A stretch of DNA of 9,464 nt, taken from NCBI GenBank assembly GCA_001796865.1, contig MGNQ01000049.1:10316-19779 (forward strand), in the 5' to 3' direction. The notes under the pieces were generated by a model. That model saw nothing but the letters and a program-made list of their open reading frames with translations. It was not told the DNA's origin and ran no database searches. Below, piece after piece: positions 4,995 to 9,464 of this stretch. Numbering within the stretch: the stretch's first letter is position 1; each line of letters opens with the position of its first letter. The stretch is from Chloroflexi bacterium RBG_16_56_11 (lineage in GTDB: Bacteria > Chloroflexota > Dehalococcoidia > Dehalococcoidales > RBG-16-60-22). The position numbers and the translations under genes were made by a program.

Positions 4995-6605
4995 TTATTG
5001 CCTTAATGCCCGCTCCAGCTCGGCGCATAGTCTTTCAACCCCAGTCCGTGAATCGATGAAAGACCAGGGCAACGGCCGGGCCGTGTCCCACCTCTGATTG
5101 ACATAATAATCAATGTCCAGATGGTTTTTCTCGACGGCCCGGCGCCAGCCGGCGAGGGTGATATCCTTGACATCGGCGATGGCGCGGGCTACTTTCGTAT
5201 CGCCGCGTGCCAGGACGCCCTGCACTTCGCTCCAGGCCGGGCTTTCCTCATTGAGCCTCACGCCTTTCCTTGAGACGGCTTCCCTGAGCAAGGAAAATCG
5301 CCGGCGCAATGTTTCCCGGGGGGCCATGGGCAGCCACTGGAAGGGTGTCCCGGCTTTAGGAACGAAAGGGGCTATATTGACGACAATGCGCGCGCCGCTT
5401 TTACGCTCTTCCAGCGTGTTTTTTATCTTCAGGATGAGTTTGATGATATCTTCGGTATCATCGTCGGTCTCGGTGGGCAGCCCGATAATGAAGTAAAGCT
5501 TGAGCTGATGGAAACGGTGGGCGGCAATCCTGTCAGCGACTTCCAGGATTTCGTCATCGGAGATTGTTTTATTGATTACTCGGCGCAGGCGGGCAGAGCC
5601 GGTTTCCGGGGCGATGGTAATCGTGCGGGTCTTGCCCCGCGCAAGCCCGTCAATGATATCACCGGAGAGGGCGCTTATCCGCAGAGAGCTGGCGGCTATT
5701 TCCGCCCCCATCCGGTTTAAAGCATCCAGCAGGTCCTTGATGCGGGGATGGTCGGTAACGGCCGGCCCTACCAGCCCGATGCGTTTACGGTAATGCAATC
5801 CTTCTTTTGCTTGCACGACCAGCATATCGAGGGAGCGGAATCGCATGGGAGAAAAGGCCGCGCCGACCAGGCAGAAGCGACAGCCGCGCTGGCAGCCCCG
5901 CTCCACCTCGATGAGGTACATATCCCCGAGCTCGGTATCCGGCGTGAACAGCACCGAAGTCGTGGCGAAATCGTCCAGGCTGGCGGCCCATTGGCGGGCG
6001 ACCGTTTTTGGCGGGTGACCCGGAACATAGATGCCAGGTAATGCGGCCAGCGATTTGAGTAGTCCCTGACGCCAGCCGCCGATGCCTTCGAACAGGACGG
6101 GCAGCATAGCGGGAAGAATCGGCTCGGCCTCGCCGATACAGAGGCAGTCGAAGAAGGGGGACATTGGCAAAGGGTTGGCGGTAATACACGGCCCGCCCGC
6201 GATGACGAGGGGATGCTTTTCGTCACGGTCAGCGGCGTACAGCGGGATACCGCTATTCTCAAGGATTCTAACGACGTTGAAATAGTCGAGCTCATAGGAA
6301 ACGGAGAAAGCCAGCACAGCGAAGTCGGACAGCGGCCGCCCGGACTCCAGGGAGACGGGAGGTGCTTTAACACCCGGCTCCAGGAAGATACGCTCGCAGA
6401 CCACCATGGGGTGATTGTTCAAAATCCGGTAAATGGCATGGATTCCCAGGTTGGACATGCCGAGAAAATAGGAGTTGGGATAGATAAGGGCCACGGGCAG
6501 CCGGCCGCCCCAGTCCTTGAAAATCGTCCCTTCTTCACGATGGGACTGAATGCCGGGCCGGTACCCCGCCGGCCGGCGTTTCCCGGGCGTATCCTTCATG
6601 GACAT
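4995..6605 (-). CDS. Radical SAM protein, YgiQ/TIGR03960-like, with B12-binding-type N-domain
   Basis: A 536-residue radical SAM enzyme. The N-terminal part (about 35-165) resembles the cobalamin-binding-type domain of this group: YPNSYFLGMSNLGIHAIYR, FSVSYELDYFNVVRIL, VIAGGPCITANP and the IGEAE motif. The radical SAM domain starts near 228 with MYLIEVERGCQRGCRFC; C238, C242 and C245 (CxxxCxxC) bind the [4Fe-4S] cluster that cleaves SAM. Later landmarks are ITIAPETGSARLRR and LKLYFIIGLPTETDDD. In many bacteria relatives of this protein are fused to, or sit beside, a DUF2344 domain; here neither is seen and the protein ends after a C-terminal region of about 60 residues. The reaction is unknown. 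ATGs at 6605 and 6599 are both possible; the ribosome-binding site is weak. It lies 198 bp downstream of the NYN gene in the same direction, with no convincing promoter between. Confidence 0.9.
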   Translation of the reverse strand: MSMKDTPGKRRPAGYRPGIQSHREEGTIFKDWGGRLPVALIYPNSYFLGMSNLGIHAIYRILNNHPMVVCERIFLEPGVKAPPVSLESGRPLSDFAVLAFSVSYELDYFNVVRILENSGIPLYAADRDEKHPLVIAGGPCITANPLPMSPFFDCLCIGEAEPILPAMLPVLFEGIGGWRQGLLKSLAALPGIYVPGHPPKTVARQWAASLDDFATTSVLFTPDTELGDMYLIEVERGCQRGCRFCLVGAAFSPMRFRSLDMLVVQAKEGLHYRKRIGLVGPAVTDHPRIKDLLDALNRMGAEIAASSLRISALSGDIIDGLARGKTRTITIAPETGSARLRRVINKTISDDEILEVADRIAAHRFHQLKLYFIIGLPTETDDDTEDIIKLILKIKNTLEERKSGARIVVNIAPFVPKAGTPFQWLPMAPRETLRRRFSLLREAVSRKGVRLNEESPAWSEVQGVLARGDTKVARAIADVKDITLAGWRRAVEKNHLDIDYYVNQRWDTARPLPWSFIDSRTGVERLCAELERALRQ

Positions 6606-6705
6606 TCCGGACGTAAGCCCGATCCGACTGAGGGATTAGCTGATAAAAAATGAAATATCATCCCGGTCCCTTCATTTACACTCAGGTCAACGCCGCGAAA
6701 GACGT

Positions 6706-6742
6706 GCGGGGAGGAGGTAAATTTTTTCTTTTTCCTCCCCGC
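6706..6742. repeat. 10-bp inverted repeat between the NYN and radical SAM genes
   Basis: GCGGGGAGGA (6706-6715) pairs with TCCTCCCCGC (6733-6742) around a 17-nt AT-rich loop; two further G-U pairs are possible in the plus-strand RNA. The right half is a pyrimidine tract (6722-6740). No T run follows the stem on the minus strand, so it is not a standard intrinsic terminator. A second small hairpin (TAAGGA/TCCTTA, 6766-6783) lies nearer the NYN stop. The 198-bp gap (6606-6803) shows no gene. Confidence 0.5.
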
Positions 6743-6803
6743 CACGAGACACTTCAGCCGTCCCGTAAGGAAAGAGCTCCTTAAGAACAGCCTTAGAAAA
6801 AAC

Positions 6804-7331
6804 CTATTTCCAGCATTCCTTGATGTACTTAGCGGTAATCGGGACGACCATATCAGCGACGGCGCGTAACTGCTGCGAAGTACCCTGCTTGCCGAAGAGG
6901 GCGACCTCAACGTGTTTGCCGTTATCTTTCACGGCCTGCACGGCGCCGGCGAAATCGTTATCACCGGCTACCAGAATACCGACGTCATAATTATTTTTGA
7001 AACTGTGGACCAACATATCGGTAGCCAGCTGTACATCGGTGCCTTTTTCATAGGGCGGCACGCTGGGCCAGTTGGTATAGACCAGACGCCCGAGCCTTAG
7101 CTCGGTATAAGGGATGTCCTTGATTCCCGAAAAGAAGGCCTGTTGCTGTTTGTAAAGCTCCGGCTCCTGCTTCTGTCCCACTCTGGCGTTGTAATAATAG
7201 ATTCTAATCAACTGCCGTTTCCGCAGCAGTTTCCGGCAGAACTTGCCGATGTCCAAATCGGCGCGGTTGAAGTGGTTTTTCAGGGAATGGTATAGATTGC
7301 TGCCATCGATGAATATCATTACTCTCTCCAA
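6804..7331 (-). CDS. NYN-domain (LabA/DUF88-like) putative ribonuclease
   Basis: A 175-residue single-domain protein of the PIN-like NYN family, often RNA-cleaving or RNA-binding. The acidic metal-binding residues are visible: D9 in IFIDGSNLYHS, D99 and D105 in KGTDVQLATDML, D124 and D126 in VAGDNDFAGAV, matching the LabA/DUF88 subgroup. No membrane segment or extra domain. The start is a TTG at 7331: a full-strength Shine-Dalgarno, AAAGGAGGTGA (minus strand, 7338-7348), lies 9 nt upstream. An ATG at 7319 (giving MIFIDGS) also has a GGAG nearby and is the alternative. The promoter is not certain: a TATAAT occurs at 7378-7383 on this strand but without a good -35. Substrate RNA is unknown. Confidence 0.9.
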   Translation of the reverse strand: MERVMIFIDGSNLYHSLKNHFNRADLDIGKFCRKLLRKRQLIRIYYYNARVGQKQEPELYKQQQAFFSGIKDIPYTELRLGRLVYTNWPSVPPYEKGTDVQLATDMLVHSFKNNYDVGILVAGDNDFAGAVQAVKDNGKHVEVALFGKQGTSQQLRAVADMVVPITAKYIKECWK

Positions 7332-7424
7332 TTTATCTCACCTCCTTTCGCAGTAAAATATAAAGTATATACATAATATTATATCGCCTTTGACGGCAAG
7401 AATGCGACATTATGTGCAGTATGT

Positions 7425-7454
7425 TTGCCCGCTTTTGAAGCTGAATGTTATAAT
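7425..7454 (+). promoter_or_regulatory. Promoter of the gatC operon
   Basis: TTGCCC (7425-7430), 18 bp, TATAAT (7449-7454), with the start expected near 7461 and a leader of about 30 nt. It lies inside the 160-bp AT-rich divergent region shared with the NYN gene and excludes the longer in-frame gatC start at 7390. Confidence 0.65.
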
Positions 7455-7491
7455 GACGTGTAAAATATTTCTTAATAAGAAGGGACAATCC

Positions 7492-7779
7492 ATGAAGCTA
7501 AACCGTGAAGAGGTACTGCACATCGCCCGACTGGCCCGGCTAGCCCTGACCGAAGAAGAGATAAGCCGGCTCGGCGAGCAGCTTTCCAACCTGCTGGAGA
7601 ACTTCGAAATACTGCAGCAGGTGGATACCACGGATGTTCCCCCGACGGCGCAGTCAGTCGACTTGCAGAGCGTCATGCGGGAGGATAAGGTCGCCCCGTC
7701 GCTGCCGGCGGAAGATGTTCTGGCTAACGCGCCGCGCCGCGAGGCTGATTTTTTCCGGGTCCGGGCTGTGCTCGAGTAG
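7492..7779 (+). CDS. gatC: Asp-tRNA(Asn)/Glu-tRNA(Gln) amidotransferase subunit C
   Basis: A 95-residue GatC, the small subunit that wraps around GatA and GatB and stabilises the GatCAB complex, which converts Glu-tRNA(Gln) (and often Asp-tRNA(Asn)) to the correct amidated form in the cytoplasm. The family pattern is complete: LNREEVLHIARLARLALTEE, the helical LGEQLSNLLENFEILQQVDT, VPPT, then LREDKV-like MREDKVAPSLPAEDVLANAP and the ending ADFFRVRAVLE. The ATG at 7492 has AAGGG 7 nt upstream. It opens an apparent four-gene operon with gatA as the fourth gene; the two genes between are not amidotransferase subunits. Confidence 0.96.
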   Translation: MKLNREEVLHIARLARLALTEEEISRLGEQLSNLLENFEILQQVDTTDVPPTAQSVDLQSVMREDKVAPSLPAEDVLANAPRREADFFRVRAVLE

Positions 7780-7798
7780 ACCCGGGCAGGAGGTAATG

Positions 7799-8266
7799 GT
7801 GAAAATGGAAAGAATCTTTAATATCATTCCGGCTTCGGGGGGCGCTTACACTTTCATCTGGATTTTCAGCCTGGCCATCGTATTGATTCTCCTCGGTGTC
7901 CTCGGCCTGTTTATCTCGTTAGGCTATCAGGCGGGACACCTGAAATACACGGTCAACGACGAAGGATTGCGTATAAGTCCCGGCCTTTACGGTCGGTTCA
8001 TCCCTCGTGAGAAGATCGATTCGGCAGGCGTCAAGGTCATTAACCTGAGCATCGATAATGAATACCAGCCGAAGGGGAAAACGAACGGCTCTAACCTCCC
8101 CGGTTTCTACTCCGGGTGGTTTAAGCTGGCCAACAAGGAGAAAGCCCTGGTCTTCCTGACGGACCGCTCCCGGGTGGTCTATATCCCTACCAACGATAAC
8201 TACGCGGTGCTGCTGAGTGTCCGTGAAGCCGAGGAGTTCGCCGCGGTTTTGCAAAGATGGGAGTGA
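7799..8266 (+). CDS. Membrane-anchored bacterial PH-domain protein (bPH_5-like)
   Basis: About 155 residues with one membrane helix (roughly 17-41, YTFIWIFSLAIVLILLGVLG) and a C-terminal domain facing probably the cytosol. That domain follows the bacterial pleckstrin-homology bPH_5 pattern: YTVNDEGLRISPGLYGRFIP, a NLPGFYSGWFKL segment, KALVFLTDRSRVVYIPT and LLSVREAEEFAAVLQ. The family function is unknown. Start choice is open: AGGAGG (7788-7793) is 2 nt from ATG 7796, 5 nt from GTG 7799 and 11 nt from ATG 7805; I chose the GTG for spacing. It begins 19 bp after gatC and ends 4 bp before the next gene. Confidence 0.8.
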   Translation: MKMERIFNIIPASGGAYTFIWIFSLAIVLILLGVLGLFISLGYQAGHLKYTVNDEGLRISPGLYGRFIPREKIDSAGVKVINLSIDNEYQPKGKTNGSNLPGFYSGWFKLANKEKALVFLTDRSRVVYIPTNDNYAVLLSVREAEEFAAVLQRWE

Positions 8267-8270
8267 GATA

Positions 8271-8930
8271 GTGACGCTGATGAGCCGCGCCGGACTCGAC
8301 CGCCTGTATCGAAAAGGACTTTTCCTCGAATACCTTACCGTCGGCTATAACGTCGGCGAAGCGATTGTCTCGATAGGTTTCGGCAGCCTGGCCAACAGTA
8401 TCGCCCTGATAGGATTCGGGCTGGATAGCATCATCGAATCGTTATCGGGCATGGTGCTGGTCTGGCGGCTGAAGCAACGGGGGAAGGTCACGGAAGAAGA
8501 AGAGGAACGGATTGAGAAGAAAGCGATAAGGCTGGTGGCCGTTTCGTTTTTCGCGCTCGGGGCATATGTCCTGGAGGAATCGGTACGCAGGCTGGTCATC
8601 GCGGATGCCCCGGAAACATCGTTACCGGGGATGATTATCGCCGCGACATCGCTGGTAGTCATGCCGGCGCTGGCCTGGCAGAAAATAAGGACCGGCAAGG
8701 CGATAGGCAGCCAGGCCATGATAGCCGATTCCAAAGAGACGCTGGCCTGCGCCTTCCTCTCGGTCGCCCTGCTGATAGGGCTGGGGTCGAACTATCTCTT
8801 CGGATTCTGGCAGGCCGATCCGATAGTCGGATTGATAATTGTAGTCTTTTTATTCAGAGAGGGATGGGAAGGCTGGAAAGAGGCAAGCGAGGAGGAACAT
8901 GACCGGAAAAAGAAACCTGACAGTACATGA
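8271..8930 (+). CDS. CDF-like cation transporter, membrane domain only
   Basis: A 219-residue membrane protein with about six hydrophobic segments. It resembles the short cation diffusion facilitator relatives: the TM2 region has IGFGLDSIIESLSGMVLVWR with D52, and the TM5 region has MIADSKETLACAFLS with D153, at places where CDF transporters keep metal-binding Asp/His. The ending FGFWQADPIVGLIIVVFLFR followed by EGWEGW is typical of this short group. The C-terminal cytosolic domain of classical CDF exporters is absent; only a charged tail (EEEHDRKKK) follows. Metal export is therefore an inference, and the ion is unknown. The GTG at 8271 is favoured over the ATG at 8280 because GGGAG (8259-8263) is 7 nt upstream. 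Its last 32 bp overlap gatA. Confidence 0.8.
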   Translation: MTLMSRAGLDRLYRKGLFLEYLTVGYNVGEAIVSIGFGSLANSIALIGFGLDSIIESLSGMVLVWRLKQRGKVTEEEEERIEKKAIRLVAVSFFALGAYVLEESVRRLVIADAPETSLPGMIIAATSLVVMPALAWQKIRTGKAIGSQAMIADSKETLACAFLSVALLIGLGSNYLFGFWQADPIVGLIIVVFLFREGWEGWKEASEEEHDRKKKPDST

Positions 8931-9464
8931 AGCCAGCGAGCTTTTAAGGCAAAAGCAGATTTCGTCGGTCGAGCTGACGAAGGAGTACCTGGCTCGCATC
9001 CGGGAGGTGGAGCCGCGGGTACGGGCCCTGGTCACGGTTACGGACGCGCTGGCCCTGGAGCAGGCGCGCCGGGCCGACGAGCGGATTGCCGCGGGTAAGG
9101 CTACGTCCCTTACGGGCATACCGATCGTCATCAAGGACGTCATCTGCACGAAAGGGGTGCGGACGACCTGCTCGTCGAAGATGCTGGAAAACTTTATCCC
9201 GCCTTATGACGCGACCGTGGTGGAAAAGCTGAACGCCAGCGCGATGGTGATGGTAGGCAAGTCCAACATGGACGAGTTCGCCATGGGGTCGTCGACGGAG
9301 AACTCGGCGCTGTTCGTGACGCACAATCCCTGGGACCTCAGCCGCGTGCCCGGCGGCTCGAGCGGGGGCTCGGCAGTGGCGGTGGCGGCGGGCGAGGCCG
9401 CGTGCGCCCTGGGCTCGGACACAGGCGGGAGCATCCGCCAGCCGGCGGGCTTTTGCAGCGTCGT
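8899..9464 (+). CDS. gatA: Glu-tRNA(Gln) amidotransferase subunit A (3' end beyond window)
   Basis: The first 188 residues of GatA, the glutaminase subunit that makes ammonia for transamidation on GatB. It is an amidase-signature enzyme: K79 in GIPIVIKD, the cis-serine S154 in PGGSSGGS and nucleophile S178 in SDTGGSIRQPA form the Ser-cisSer-Lys triad at the positions used in well-studied GatA proteins. N-terminal LTVHEASELLRQKQISSVEL and the KSNMDEFAMGSSTENS block are also typical. Full length is usually about 480-490 residues, so about 300 are off the right edge. The start ATG lies inside the preceding gene (32-bp overlap) with GAGGAGG just upstream, which suggests translational coupling. 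Confidence 0.96.
   Translation, partial: MTGKRNLTVHEASELLRQKQISSVELTKEYLARIREVEPRVRALVTVTDALALEQARRADERIAAGKATSLTGIPIVIKDVICTKGVRTTCSSKMLENFIPPYDATVVEKLNASAMVMVGKSNMDEFAMGSSTENSALFVTHNPWDLSRVPGGSSGGSAVAVAAGEAACALGSDTGGSIRQPAGFCSV

Noticed and set aside
4991..5010. 7-bp hairpin GGCATTA/TAATGCC over the radical SAM stop codon as a terminator
   Set aside because: No T run follows on the minus strand and much of the stem is coding sequence, so chance is a sufficient explanation.
4804..5097. Plus-strand frame over the antitoxin promoter region
   Set aside because: Antisense to the antitoxin, its operator and the end of the radical SAM gene; no ribosome-binding site or family likeness.
6596..6910. 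Minus-strand frame of 104 codons running from the NYN gene into the gap
   Set aside because: Its first part is the NYN coding sequence in a wrong frame (Ser/Arg/Leu-rich) and the rest is gap sequence; no start signal and no recognisable domain.
7364..7399. Promoter for the NYN gene using the minus-strand TATAAT near 7378-7383
   Set aside because: The nearest -35-like hexamer (TTGCCG, 7394-7399) is only 10 bp away and the hexamer at 17 bp is a poor match, so I did not call it as a feature.
7390..7491. Upstream extension of gatC
   Set aside because: The extension would cross the -35 and -10 elements, and GatC family alignment begins at MKLNREE (7492), which has its own Shine-Dalgarno.

Overview
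This 9.5 kb window is bacterial chromosome, GC-rich in its genes and AT-rich in its promoters. The gene content (an rpsU-yqeY pair, a YgiQ/TIGR03960-type radical SAM protein, a NYN/LabA-like protein, a COG2509-type flavoprotein, gatC and gatA in one run, small Xre regulators) and the protein sequences look most like Chloroflexota of the class Dehalococcoidia. That placement is inferred from family resemblance only. I see no RNA genes, insertion sequence, prophage or CRISPR array.

Layout. (1) Positions 1-1313, leftward: a histidine kinase followed by an OmpR/PhoB response regulator that runs off the left edge. The kinase has no sensor domain and has its own promoter. (2) Positions 1500-1874, leftward: a small Xre-type regulator. 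Its near-consensus promoter carries a palindrome that fills the spacer, and the predicted transcript starts on the A of its ATG. (3) Positions 2009-3559, rightward: a promoter, a 100-nt leader that can be drawn as a pseudoknot holding the Shine-Dalgarno sequence, and an FAD-dependent dehydrogenase. (4) Positions 3556-4428, rightward: a promoter overlapping the previous stop codon, a structured leader, rpsU (bS21) and a GatB/YqeY-domain protein. (5) Positions 4436-4983, leftward: a type II toxin-antitoxin pair with three 9-bp direct repeats over its promoter. (6) Positions 4995-7331, leftward: a radical SAM enzyme and, upstream of it, a NYN-domain protein. (7) Positions 7425-9464, rightward: gatC, a bacterial PH-domain membrane protein, a CDF-like membrane protein and gatA (cut by the right edge), close-packed as one operon.

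How the parts work together. The two-component pair and the Xre protein are signalling and regulatory genes. rpsU-yqeY and the gat genes serve translation: GatCAB amidates misacylated Glu-tRNA(Gln) and/or Asp-tRNA(Asn). The toxin-antitoxin pair is an accessory module between two convergent chromosomal genes. Six promoters can be read directly from -35/-10 hexamers, five with exactly 17-bp spacers and one with 18. Several have dyads or direct repeats over the polymerase site, which suggests that regulation here is mostly by repression. The most unusual candidate is the leader of the FAD-dependent dehydrogenase, which has the layout of a translational riboswitch or protein-binding autoregulatory RNA but matches no class I recognise.
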